Positions 1 to 5,448 are shown, counted from the first letter of the stretch. The stretch is 9,415 nt of DNA from a candidate division Zixibacteria bacterium RBG_16_43_9 (GCA_001775355.1 MEWM01000125.1:1156-10570); one strand, 5' to 3'. Numbers and translations: made by a program. Notes: generated by a model from the letters alone, not told the origin.

Positions 1-113
1 TTCATGCAGAGGAATTTCCGACCAGAGGCGAAGCCATGAAAAGGGAAAAAGCCTTAAAAGACATCAAAAGTAGAGATTTCAAAAGGTTGTTGAGAAAGGG
101 TTCAGTTGGCTAG
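1..113 (+). CDS. GIY-YIG endonuclease family protein, C-terminal fragment (5' end outside window)
   Basis: An open frame enters from the left edge (first whole codon at base 3) and ends at TAG 111-113, giving 36 residues. The peptide begins HAEEFPTRGEAMKREKALK and continues DIKSRDFKRLLRKGSVG. The pattern RGEAMKREKALKDIKS followed by a short basic helix matches the C-terminal end of small YhbQ-type GIY-YIG domain proteins, which are usually about 80-100 residues. In that family the Glu in this region belongs to the metal-dependent nuclease site. The GIY and YIG motifs would lie upstream and cannot be seen. Stand-alone proteins of this type are presumed structure-specific or mobile-DNA-associated nucleases, but the role of this one is unknown. 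It is followed by palindromes and a repeat rather than by a co-oriented operon partner. The family call rests on about 25 matching residues and is fairly secure; function is inference. Confidence 0.7.
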   Translation, partial: HAEEFPTRGEAMKREKALKDIKSRDFKRLLRKGSVG

Positions 114-117
114 AGTC

Positions 118-158
118 ATCCAATTGGATTGGTCGCCCTACGGGAGTCCCGTCTCCCG
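118..158. repeat. Two palindromes behind the GIY-YIG gene
   Basis: Bases 118-129 are a perfect 12-base palindrome (ATCCAATTGGAT). Bases 140-152 are a perfect odd palindrome (ACGGGA-G-TCCCGT). The latter overlaps a second possible stem, CGGGAG 141-146 with CTCCCG 153-158, so two mutually exclusive hairpins can form. No T-run follows, so this is not a standard intrinsic terminator. The structure could be a 3' mRNA element or the edge of a mobile segment; neither is shown. Confidence 0.5.
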
Positions 159-161
159 CTG

Positions 162-190
162 AGGAATACAGTTTGGAGTTTGTTAGTTTG
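162..190 (+). repeat. 29-base direct repeat, copy 1
   Basis: This copy matches bases 689-717 at 28 of 29 positions, starting with AGGAATACAGTTTGGAG. It lies just before the four-helix-bundle pseudogene, and the second copy starts at the last base of tRNA-Tyr. The pair therefore brackets the pseudogene and the tRNA. Within it, 171-182 (GTTTGGAGTTTG) is the exact reverse complement of 574-585, just behind the pseudogene. Confidence 0.8.
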
Positions 191-205
191 GAGACAAAGA
201 AAAAG

Positions 206-561
206 ATGCAATTCAACTTCGAAAAATTGATCGTCTGGCAAAAATCGATGGAGCTGGTTGATTTAGTTTATGACCAAGTTAAGAGATTGCCGAGAAGTGA
301 AGATCACATTCTTATTCCACAGTTGTTAAGAGCTGCGAATTCAGTCCCGTGTAATATCGCAGAAGGGAGTTATAGGCAAGGCAAAAAGGAATTTATTCAG
401 TTTCTCTTTTTATAGCGAAAGGCTCTCTCTCAGAGACATTGACCTTACTGGAAGTTGCATACAAGAGAAAGTACGTAAGTGAGGAGGAAAGGGAGAAGAT
501 AAGGATTTTATCGAAAGATATATTTAATTTGTTAAGTGCCCTGATTAGGTCTTTATCTTGA
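206..561 (+). pseudogene. Four-helix-bundle protein (S23 / 23S rRNA intervening-sequence, bAvd-like), frameshifted
   Basis: The first part, from ATG 206, encodes FEKLIVWQKSMELVD near its start and LLRAANSVPCNIAEGSYR later, then reaches TAG 413-415. These are the hallmarks of helices 1-3 of the S23/bAvd-like four-helix-bundle family (consensus F.KL.VWQ.., RAA.S.P.NIAEG). The missing remainder continues in another frame from about 412 (IAKGSLSETLTLLEVAYKR) to TGA 559-561, restoring the family's A.GSL.E motif and fourth helix. The shift occurs at a run of five T (407-411). Rejoined, the product is about 117 residues, close to the family's usual 115-125. A longer reading from TTG 173 is possible but adds non-family residues. 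The function of stand-alone members is unknown. It may be a pseudogene, an assembly error, or expressed by slippage: C-TTT-TTA resembles, imperfectly, a -1 slippery site and a -1 shift restores the frame. Confidence 0.75.
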
Positions 562-573
562 GTAGTTTTTCTT

Positions 574-602
574 CAAACTCCAAACGCCAAACGAACAAAC
601 TG
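574..602. repeat. CAAAC-word repeat, left of tRNA-Tyr
   Basis: This is a string of CAAAC words. Bases 581-601 recur exactly (21 bases) at 747-767 as a direct repeat. Bases 588-601 are the exact reverse complement of 712-725, so tRNA-Tyr lies inside a 14-base inverted repeat. Bases 574-585 are the reverse complement of 171-182 and 698-709. Confidence 0.8.
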
Positions 603-607
603 TTTTT

Positions 608-689
608 GGAGAGGTTCCCGAGTGGCCAAAGGGAACAGACTGTAAATCTGTCGGCTATGCCTTCGGAGGTTCGAATCCTCCCCTCTCCA
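608..689 (+). tRNA. tRNA-Tyr (anticodon GUA)
   Basis: An 82-base class II tRNA. The acceptor stem GGAGAGG 608-614 pairs perfectly with CCTCTCC 682-688, and the discriminator is A689. The anticodon stem ACAGA 635-639 / TCTGT 647-651 encloses loop CTGTAAA with anticodon GTA at 642-644. A long variable arm (about 652-666) and a T arm with GGTTCGAATCC follow. CCA is not encoded; the next bases are GGAATA. No clear promoter is seen immediately upstream, so it may be read from an upstream promoter. In several bacteria tRNA-Tyr belongs to a tRNA-Thr/Tyr/Gly/Thr-tufB cluster, and its position here, ahead of tRNA-Thr and tuf, fits that ancestry. Confidence 0.97.
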
Positions 690-717
690 GGAATACAGTT
701 TGGAGTTTGTGAGTTTG
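689..717 (+). repeat. 29-base direct repeat, copy 2
   Basis: This second copy of the 162-190 repeat differs only at base 711. It starts exactly at the discriminator base of tRNA-Tyr. A repeat ending flush with a tRNA 3' end can be an integration footprint, but the tRNA 3' sequence itself is not duplicated in front of copy 1, so an attachment site is not supported. Confidence 0.8.
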
Positions 718-768
718 TTCGTTTGTTCGACTCAACTCCAAACGGACAAACGCCAAACGAACAAACTC
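711..768. repeat. Inverted repeat of GTTTG/CAAAC words downstream of tRNA-Tyr
   Basis: Bases 711-725 (GAGTTTGTTCGTTTG) and 754-768 form a perfect 15-base inverted repeat around a 28-base loop. No T-run follows (TCTCATTCCC), so an intrinsic terminator is not clearly present, though the RNA hairpin could protect or define the 3' end of the tRNA-Tyr precursor. The arms are the same words seen at 574-602, so alternative pairing across the tRNA is possible. Confidence 0.75.
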
Positions 769-995
769 TCATTCCCACTGTTAAGAATTTGAACATTCTG
801 GCGATAATCAATAACGTAATTCCATCAAAAGCAAAAACTTAAGTACAGGTGGTTTACTGTAAAAAATTCAAACAATTCTGGATTTGCTCACGATATATTA
901 AGTAAAATTGCAGCTACTTGAATATGAGGGATGTAGTTAATAAGAGTATTGAAAATTTAAAGATTAAATTACCTCGAATTTTTACAATTTTTTAC
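769..995. other. AT-rich non-coding stretch
   Basis: I see no credible gene here on either strand. Open frames that cross 545-842 read straight through tRNA-Tyr and its repeats and have no protein-like sequence. The composition shifts from mixed to strongly AT-rich after about 770. A 14-base string (TATATTAAGTAAAA) at 894-907 recurs at 1265-1278 between tRNA-Thr and tuf; in sequence this AT-rich it may be chance. Confidence 0.6.
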
Positions 996-1023
996 TTGAC
1001 AAAAATTATATTGGTTTTATATT
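996..1023 (+). promoter_or_regulatory. Candidate sigma70-type promoter P1 ahead of tRNA-Thr/tuf
   Basis: A consensus -35 TTGACA (996-1001) is followed after 16 bases by TATATT (1018-1023), one mismatch from the -10 consensus, in an AT-rich setting. A start near 1030 would give about 150 bases of leader before tRNA-Thr. Assigned by consensus match only. Confidence 0.6.
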
Positions 1024-1055
1024 AAAAGTTTATTGTATAAGCGGTTGGGTATTTT

Positions 1056-1086
1056 TTGACATTTCACACGCCTAACTGAGTATAAA
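1056..1086 (+). promoter_or_regulatory. Candidate sigma70-type promoter P2 ahead of tRNA-Thr/tuf
   Basis: A second perfect TTGACA (1056-1061) precedes TATAAA (1081-1086) with a 19-base spacer, or 18 if GTATAA is taken. The spacing is longer than ideal, so it is weaker than P1. A start near 1093 would fall in the T-rich run at 1088-1105. Two tandem promoters before tRNA and translation genes are common in fast-growing bacteria; activity here is inferred. Confidence 0.45.
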
Positions 1087-1177
1087 ATTTTTTGTCTTTT
1101 TTTTTAGTTTACTCATTAGCAGATAATTGGAAGGTAAGTAGTTTTCAAAAGGACGGATTAATTATAAGAAGCTTCAG

Positions 1178-1250
1178 GCCCATGTAGCTCAGTCGGTAGA
1201 GCACATCCTTGGTAAGGATGAGGTCACCAGTTCAATCCTGGTCGTGGGCT
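1178..1250 (+). tRNA. tRNA-Thr (anticodon GGU)
   Basis: A 73-base cloverleaf. The acceptor stem GCCCATG 1178-1184 pairs with CGTGGGC 1243-1249 (one G-U pair), and the discriminator is T1250. The D arm is GCTCAGTCGGTAGAGC. The anticodon stem CATCC 1204-1208 / GGATG 1216-1220 encloses loop TTGGTAA with anticodon GGT at 1211-1213. The T arm carries GTTCAATCC. CCA is not encoded (TTG follows). It sits 85 bases before tuf, as in the tRNA-Thr-tufB arrangement of many bacteria, and is probably processed from the tuf transcript. Confidence 0.97.
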
Positions 1251-1335
1251 TTGGGAGTAAGCTCTATATTAAGTAAAAACATAAAAGAACAGACATAACT
1301 AAAAGGAAAACCAAAAATTTTGGAGGTAAGCTAAG

Positions 1336-2541
1336 ATGGCCAAAGCGAAGTTTGTGAGGACCAAGCCGCATGTGAACGTCGGGACGATCGGGCATGTGGA
1401 TCATGGGAAGACCACTTTGACTGCGGCGATAACCATGGTATTATCACGCCGGGGATTAGCCCAGGCCAGGAGTTACGAGGAGATAGACAATGCGCCGGAG
1501 GAGAAGAGTCGGGGGTTAACCATCAACGTGCATCATGCGGAGTATGAGACCGACAAGCGGCATTATGCGCATGTGGACTGTCCGGGTCATGCGGACTATG
1601 TGAAGAACATGGTGACCGGAGCAGCGCAGATGGACGGGGCGATATTGGTAGTCTCAGCTGCAGACGGGCCGATGCCCCAGACCCGTGAGCATATCTTATT
1701 AGCCCGGCAGGTAGGGGTACCCTACATAGTGGTATATTTGAACAAGGTAGACATGGTAGATGATCCGGAGTTATTAGATTTAGTGGAGTTAGAAGTTAGA
1801 GATTTACTCAAGAAGTATCAATTTCCCGGTGATCAGGTACCGGTCATACGGGGAAGTGCCTTAAAGGCAATGACTGAGGCAGCCAAGCCGGAGGTAAAGG
1901 ATTCGCCTGAATTCAAGAGCATATTAGAGTTGATGAATGCAGTAGACAGCTACATACCTTTGCCCAAGCGGGAGATAGACAAGCCTTTTTTGCTGCCGGT
2001 GGAGGATGTATTCAGCATCACCGGACGGGGAACAGTAGGGACCGGCAGGGTAGAGCGGGGACGGGTGAAGGTAGGGGATGAGGTAGAGCGGGTAGGTTTA
2101 AAGGAGACCCGTAAGACCGTGGTGACCGGGGTAGAGATGTTTCGGAAGTTATTAGACGAGGCGCAGGCCGGGGATAACATAGGGATACTGTTGCGGGGAA
2201 TAGAGAAGGAGGAGTTAGAGCGGGGGATGGTAGTAGCGGCACCCGGGAGCATAACCCCGCACACCAAGTTCAAGGCCGAGGTATACGTTTTGACCAAGGA
2301 GGAGGGAGGCAGGCATACGCCCTTTTTCAACGGATACCGTCCGCAGTTTTTTTTCCGGACATTAGACATAACTGGAAACATCAAGTTACCGGAGGGGGTG
2401 GAGATGGTGATGCCGGGTGACAATGTCAACATGTCAGGGGAGTTAATCGCGCCCATAGCCATGGAGAAGGAGCTAAGGTTTGCCATCAGGGAAGGTGGAA
2501 GGACAGTGGGTGCGGGAGTAGTTACAGAGATAATCGAATAA
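1336..2541 (+). CDS. tuf: Elongation factor Tu
   Basis: EF-Tu is the GTPase that delivers aminoacyl-tRNA to the ribosomal A site. At 401 residues it has the normal length (E. coli 394). The GTP-binding motifs are intact: GHVDHGKT at 19-26, DCPGH at 81-85 with the catalytic His85, NKVD at 136-139 and SAL at 174-176. Domain 2 shows [13 protein letters not shown] at about 230-242; domain 3 shows [12 protein letters not shown] at about 333-344. ATG 1336 is preceded by a strong ribosome site, GGAGGT at 1322-1327, part of which lies in the palindrome CCAAAA-A-TTTTGG (1311-1323). Oddities: switch I reads RGLTINVHH where nearly all bacteria have RGITIN, and codon choice differs from the ribosomal genes (14 of 26 Arg codons CGG and one AGA, by my count). 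It lies between tRNA-Thr and rpsJ, without a visible terminator after it. Confidence 0.98.
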   Translation: MAKAKFVRTKPHVNVGTIGHVDHGKTTLTAAITMVLSRRGLAQARSYEEIDNAPEEKSRGLTINVHHAEYETDKRHYAHVDCPGHADYVKNMVTGAAQMDGAILVVSAADGPMPQTREHILLARQVGVPYIVVYLNKVDMVDDPELLDLVELEVRDLLKKYQFPGDQVPVIRGSALKAMTEAAKPEVKDSPEFKSILELMNAVDSYIPLPKREIDKPFLLPVEDVFSITGRGTVGTGRVERGRVKVGDEVERVGLKETRKTVVTGVEMFRKLLDEAQAGDNIGILLRGIEKEELERGMVVAAPGSITPHTKFKAEVYVLTKEEGGRHTPFFNGYRPQFFFRTLDITGNIKLPEGVEMVMPGDNVNMSGELIAPIAMEKELRFAIREGGRTVGAGVVTEIIE

Positions 2542-2546
2542 AAAAA

Positions 2547-2580
2547 GGGTTCAAGGATTCGAGGATACAAGGGTTCAAGG
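2547..2580 (+). repeat. Short word repeat behind tuf
   Basis: GGGTTCAAGG occurs at 2547-2556 and again at 2571-2580, with related GGATTCGAGGATACAA between. This is an imperfect tandem of about 8-12-base words, of the same general kind as the CAAAC and AGACG word repeats elsewhere in the window. Confidence 0.6.
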
Positions 2581-2583
2581 TAG

Positions 2584-2604
2584 CGTCGGGCTTTACGCCC
2601 GACG
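2584..2604. repeat. Strong GC-rich hairpin between tuf and rpsJ
   Basis: CGTCGGGC (2584-2591) pairs perfectly with GCCCGACG (2597-2604) over the loop TTTAC. On the + strand it is followed by A6, not T, so it is not a + strand intrinsic terminator; read on the - strand the T-run precedes the stem. It could be a REP-like intergenic palindrome or an RNA processing or 3'-protection signal between tuf and the S10 genes. Confidence 0.65.
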
Positions 2605-2670
2605 AAAAAAGGCTCAAAAAATTGGAAGATTGACGAAACATAACTGTTGTTTGAAAGATAGGAACTAAGA

Positions 2671-2979
2671 ATGGACGGACAAAAAATCAGGATTTGGCTC
2701 AAGGCTTACGATCATTACTCACTGGATAAGTCAGCCCAAGAAATCGTAAGAACTGTCACCCGAACCGGCGCTAAGATCTCAGGACCAGTGCCTTTACCCA
2801 CAAGGAGAACGGTTTATACGGTTTTGAGATCACCGCACACTGATAAAAAATCCAGGGAGCAGTTTGAGACCAGGATCCATAAAAGATTGATTGACATATA
2901 CGATTCCACCCCTCAAACCGTGGATGCTCTGATGAAGATGGAGTTGCCAGCCGGCGTGGACGTGGAGATCAAAGTTTAA
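2671..2979 (+). CDS. rpsJ: 30S ribosomal protein S10
   Basis: S10 is a small-subunit head protein that also binds NusB in the antitermination complex. The 102-residue length is standard. Recognisable segments are [17 protein letters not shown] at 6-22, the GPVPLPT loop at 38-44, [13 protein letters not shown] at 54-66 and the C-terminal [11 protein letters not shown]. It opens the S10 cluster, 129 bases after tuf, and the next gene rplC follows 27 bases later. The start ATG is the only one that gives the usual N-terminus; the site upstream (AGGAACT) is a weak Shine-Dalgarno. No promoter of its own is clear in the tuf-rpsJ spacer, so read-through from tuf is likely. Confidence 0.98.
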   Translation: MDGQKIRIWLKAYDHYSLDKSAQEIVRTVTRTGAKISGPVPLPTRRTVYTVLRSPHTDKKSREQFETRIHKRLIDIYDSTPQTVDALMKMELPAGVDVEIKV

Positions 2980-2994
2980 TCCGCCAGAGGCGGA
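2980..2994. repeat. Small palindrome in the rpsJ-rplC spacer
   Basis: TCCGCC (2980-2985) pairs perfectly with GGCGGA (2989-2994) over the 3-base loop AGA. It begins at the first base after the rpsJ stop and ends one base before the weak rplC ribosome site AAGGTG (2996-3001), so folding could affect rplC initiation. It may instead be a dispersed genomic palindrome; only genome-wide counts can tell. Confidence 0.6.
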
Positions 2995-3006
2995 CAAGGT
3001 GTAGAG

Positions 3007-3639
3007 ATGGAAGGTATAATTGGTAGAAAAGCGGGGATGACCCAGATTTTCGGGAAAGAAGGGGAGTTCATCCCGGTGACTGTGATAGAGGCAGGCCCCT
3101 GTCCGATAGCTCAGGTAAAAACTGCGCAAAAGGAAGGGTATAATGCCCTGCAGTTAGCTTTTGGTCAGAAAAGAAAAACACTTTTTAATAAACCCTCGAT
3201 CGGTCATTTTGAAAAAGCTAAGATTGAGCCTAAGAGGTTCTTAAGAGAATTCCGGACAGATAAACCGGATAAACAACTTGAGCCGGGCAAGGAGATAAAA
3301 GTCGATCTTTTTACAGTCGGAGAGAAAGTGGATGTTACCGGAATCTCCAAGGGGCTGGGCTTCCAGGGAGTGGTCAGAAGACATAAATTCAGAGGAGGTC
3401 CGAAAACCCATGGGCAGTCAGATAGACTAAGAGCACCTGGATCTGTAGGTTCAAGCTCTTTTCCCTCGCGCACCTATAAAGGACAGAGGATGGCCGGAAG
3501 GATGGGAAATGAAAGGGTCACAGTCTGCAACTTAGAGGTGGTTGGAGTAGACTTAGAAAAGAATATGTTGTTAGTCAGAGGAGCGGTTCCAGGTAAGAAG
3601 AATGCTATCTTACTGGTGAAGAAGTCAAAGAGAAGATAA
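3007..3639 (+). CDS. rplC: 50S ribosomal protein L3
   Basis: L3 is an early-assembling 23S rRNA-binding protein whose central loop reaches toward the peptidyl transferase centre. The 210 residues match the bacterial length. Diagnostic segments are GIIGRKAGMTQIF at 3-15, the KFRGGPKTHG loop at 127-136, PGSVGSSSFPSR at 144-155 and GQRMAGRMGNERVTV at 159-173. In E. coli the Gln in GQNQTPG is methylated by PrmB; here the equivalent stretch is SSSFPS with no Gln, so that modification is not expected. ATG 3007 follows AAGGTG at 2996-3001. Second gene of the cluster, with rplD 19 bases downstream. Confidence 0.98.
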   Translation: MEGIIGRKAGMTQIFGKEGEFIPVTVIEAGPCPIAQVKTAQKEGYNALQLAFGQKRKTLFNKPSIGHFEKAKIEPKRFLREFRTDKPDKQLEPGKEIKVDLFTVGEKVDVTGISKGLGFQGVVRRHKFRGGPKTHGQSDRLRAPGSVGSSSFPSRTYKGQRMAGRMGNERVTVCNLEVVGVDLEKNMLLVRGAVPGKKNAILLVKKSKRR

Positions 3640-3658
3640 ATTCAAGGTTTGAAAGTTT

Positions 3659-4288
3659 ATGAGCAAGGCAAATCTATATAATATCGAAGGTAAATCGACA
3701 GGAGAGCTGGAGCTGAAGCCAGAGTTGTTCGGGTTAAAGCCCAACCCGAAAGCCGTGCACCAATACGTCAAAATCTACCTTTCTAACCAGAGGCAGGGCA
3801 CGGTGAAAAAGAAAACCCGGGCCGAGGTGCGTGGTGGTGGGGCTAAGCCCTGGAGGCAGAAGGGCACTGGCAGAGCCAGGGCTGGTTCTAATACCTCTCC
3901 CATCTGGGTAGGCGGCGGCAGGACTTTTGGACCTTTTCAGAGAAACTGGAAGACTACCCTGCCTAAAAAGATCTCCAGGTTGGCGCTGAAATCTGCTCTT
4001 TCTTCTAAGGCTTCCGAGGATAAAATAAAGGTCCTGGAGGAACTATCCCTGGAACAGCCTAAGACCAAAACCATTTATGCCCTTCTGCAAAAATTGGGAA
4101 TAAGCGGTTCCAAAGTTCTTTTTTTGGGAGATGCCAGAAAGGAGAACCTTTACAAATCCTGTCGCAACATAAAAAATTTGACTTTTAGGCCAGCTCAGGT
4201 AGTTAATCCTTATGATCTCCTGAACTGCGAATATCTTTTGTTGACCAGAGATAGCCTTAAAAAATTAGAGGAGGTTTTCTCCAGTTGA
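3659..4288 (+). CDS. rplD: 50S ribosomal protein L4
   Basis: L4 binds domain I of 23S rRNA and lines the exit tunnel. In E. coli it also represses the S10 operon; I see no matching S10 leader here, so that regulation cannot be assumed. The length of 209 residues is normal. The long tunnel loop at about residues 47-93 is clear: [20 protein letters not shown] at 55-74, then GGGRTFGP at 85-92. The globular C-terminal part ends [15 protein letters not shown]. The start has only a distant AAGG upstream. The last bases overlap the rplW start: the TGA stop 4286-4288 lies within TTGA, giving tight translational coupling. Confidence 0.98.
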   Translation: MSKANLYNIEGKSTGELELKPELFGLKPNPKAVHQYVKIYLSNQRQGTVKKKTRAEVRGGGAKPWRQKGTGRARAGSNTSPIWVGGGRTFGPFQRNWKTTLPKKISRLALKSALSSKASEDKIKVLEELSLEQPKTKTIYALLQKLGISGSKVLFLGDARKENLYKSCRNIKNLTFRPAQVVNPYDLLNCEYLLLTRDSLKKLEEVFSS

Positions 4289-4575
4289 AACCAGCCAGGA
4301 AAATCATTTTAAAACCCTTGGTCACAGAGAAAAGCACTGATCTCCGCGTCAAAGAGGATAAGTATGCTTTTGAGGTAGACCTTAAGGCGAACAAGCCGGA
4401 AATAAAGAAAGCGATCGAGGAGCTTTTCAAAGTCAACGTAGTCGAAGTCCACACCATGATCGTGCACGGAAAAGTCAAGAGAATGGGCCGGTTTGAGGGT
4501 AAAAGACCTAACTGGAAAAAAGCGATTGTCAGCTTGAAAAAGGGAGAGAAGATAGAATTTTTTGAAACGGTCTAA
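4285..4575 (+). CDS. rplW: 50S ribosomal protein L23
   Basis: L23 sits at the tunnel exit and docks trigger factor and the signal recognition particle. At 96 residues it is a normal bacterial L23, with the N-terminal signature [10 protein letters not shown] at about 8-17, the [17 protein letters not shown] segment at 36-52 and the basic loop [19 protein letters not shown] at 62-80. The start is TTG at 4285, overlapping the rplD stop. The choice is supported by a strong GAGGAGG ribosome site about 10 bases upstream, inside the end of rplD, and by the alignment of PLVTEKS at the expected distance from the start. The 48-base gap to rplB holds nothing I recognise. Confidence 0.97.
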   Translation: MKPARKIILKPLVTEKSTDLRVKEDKYAFEVDLKANKPEIKKAIEELFKVNVVEVHTMIVHGKVKRMGRFEGKRPNWKKAIVSLKKGEKIEFFETV

Positions 4576-4623
4576 AGTCTCTATTTAAGAATAGAAGAAG
4601 GATCAAGAAAGCGAGTTTGCAAG

Positions 4624-5445
4624 ATGCCGTTAAGGAAATATAAGCCAGTTACTCCAGGGTTGCGATTTAAAACCCTTCCGACTTTTGAGGAGATAACTAA
4701 GGATAAGCCAGAGGAGTCTTTAGTAGTCACCTTAAAGAAAAAAGGCGGAAGGAATAATTACGGGAGAATCACCTGCCGTTACCGCGGCGGTGGCTCAAAG
4801 CGGTATTACCGGATAATAGATTTCAAAAGGGATAAACTCAATATTCCGGCAAAGGTTGCCTCGATCGAGTATGACCCTAACCGTTCGACCCGGATTGCGC
4901 TTTTGAATTACTCGGACGGAGAAAAAAGGTACATTTTAGCCCCGCTGGAGCTTAAAGTTGGAGATAAAATTATGGCTGGGGATGAGGTCGAGATAAAGCC
5001 GGGAAATGCTATGCCTCTGGCTAAAGTCCCCTTAGGAACTATGATCCACAACGTGGAGTTAAGAAGAGGCAAAGGAGGCCAGATAGCCAGATCTGCTGGT
5101 GGCATGGCTCAGTTAGTGGCAAAGGAAGGCGAGTATGGACACCTGAGACTTCCTTCAGGAGAGATTCGTCTGGTACGGCTGGAATGTTTTGGCACCATCG
5201 GGCAGTTGAGTAATATAGACCATGAAAATATCTCCTTTGGCAAAGCGGGCAGAACCAGATGGATGGGAAGAAGACCTAGGGTCAGGGGAGTAGCCATGAA
5301 CCCGGTGGACCACCCGATGGGCGGTGGAGAGGGGAAATCTTCTGGCGGAAGACATCCCACTACTCCCTGGGGTAAAGCAACCAAGGGTCTAAAAACCCGA
5401 AAGAGAAAACTTTCTGACAGATGGATAGTTAAACGGAGAAAATAA
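4624..5445 (+). CDS. rplB: 50S ribosomal protein L2
   Basis: L2 is a primary 23S rRNA-binding protein needed for subunit joining and peptidyl transferase activity. It has 273 residues, as in E. coli. The OB/SH3-like RNA-binding part holds [19 protein letters not shown] at 42-60, and the C-terminal region holds [16 protein letters not shown] at 222-237, followed by [15 protein letters not shown]. The catalytically implicated His of DHP (residue 230, His229 in mature E. coli numbering) is kept, while the next His of the common DHPH is Met232. DHPM also occurs in Bacteroidetes-type L2, as far as I recall. No good Shine-Dalgarno is seen within 12 bases of the ATG. rpsS starts 4 bases after the stop codon begins its trailing gap. 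Confidence 0.98.
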   Translation: MPLRKYKPVTPGLRFKTLPTFEEITKDKPEESLVVTLKKKGGRNNYGRITCRYRGGGSKRYYRIIDFKRDKLNIPAKVASIEYDPNRSTRIALLNYSDGEKRYILAPLELKVGDKIMAGDEVEIKPGNAMPLAKVPLGTMIHNVELRRGKGGQIARSAGGMAQLVAKEGEYGHLRLPSGEIRLVRLECFGTIGQLSNIDHENISFGKAGRTRWMGRRPRVRGVAMNPVDHPMGGGEGKSSGGRHPTTPWGKATKGLKTRKRKLSDRWIVKRRK

Positions 5446-5448
5446 TCT

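Noticed and set aside
99..160. Possible tRNA or tRNA remnant (D-arm-like GGTTCAGTTGGCTAGAGTC and a T-arm-like hairpin)
   Set aside because: The anticodon arm is missing, no acceptor stem pairs, and the hairpin loop is 6 bases without TTC. It is a resemblance only.
689..717. Phage or island attachment site at the tRNA-Tyr 3' end
   Set aside because: Only sequence outside the tRNA is repeated; the tRNA 3' end itself is not duplicated, and no integrase is present in the window.
571..768. CRISPR array from the CAAAC repeats
   Set aside because: Repeat copies differ in length and orientation, have no regular spacers, and surround a tRNA gene.
545..842. Open frames on both strands across this stretch
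   Set aside because: They run through tRNA-Tyr and simple repeats and give translations with no family resemblance.
1311..1323. Palindrome CCAAAA-A-TTTTGG as an operator before tuf
   Set aside because: It is short, AT-rich and ends in the ribosome site; there is nothing beyond symmetry to support a binding site.
2584..2610. Intrinsic terminator after tuf
   Set aside because: The stem is strong but is followed by A6, not T, on the coding strand.
2542..2670. L4-responsive S10 leader as in gammaproteobacteria
   Set aside because: The spacer is short and shows none of the multi-hairpin leader; the only stem is the isolated 8-bp hairpin.
1950..2702. Long reverse-strand open frame (250 codons) opposite tuf
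   Set aside because: It lies antisense to conserved EF-Tu codons and its translation is compositionally biased without domain features; it is a shadow of the biased codon use in tuf.
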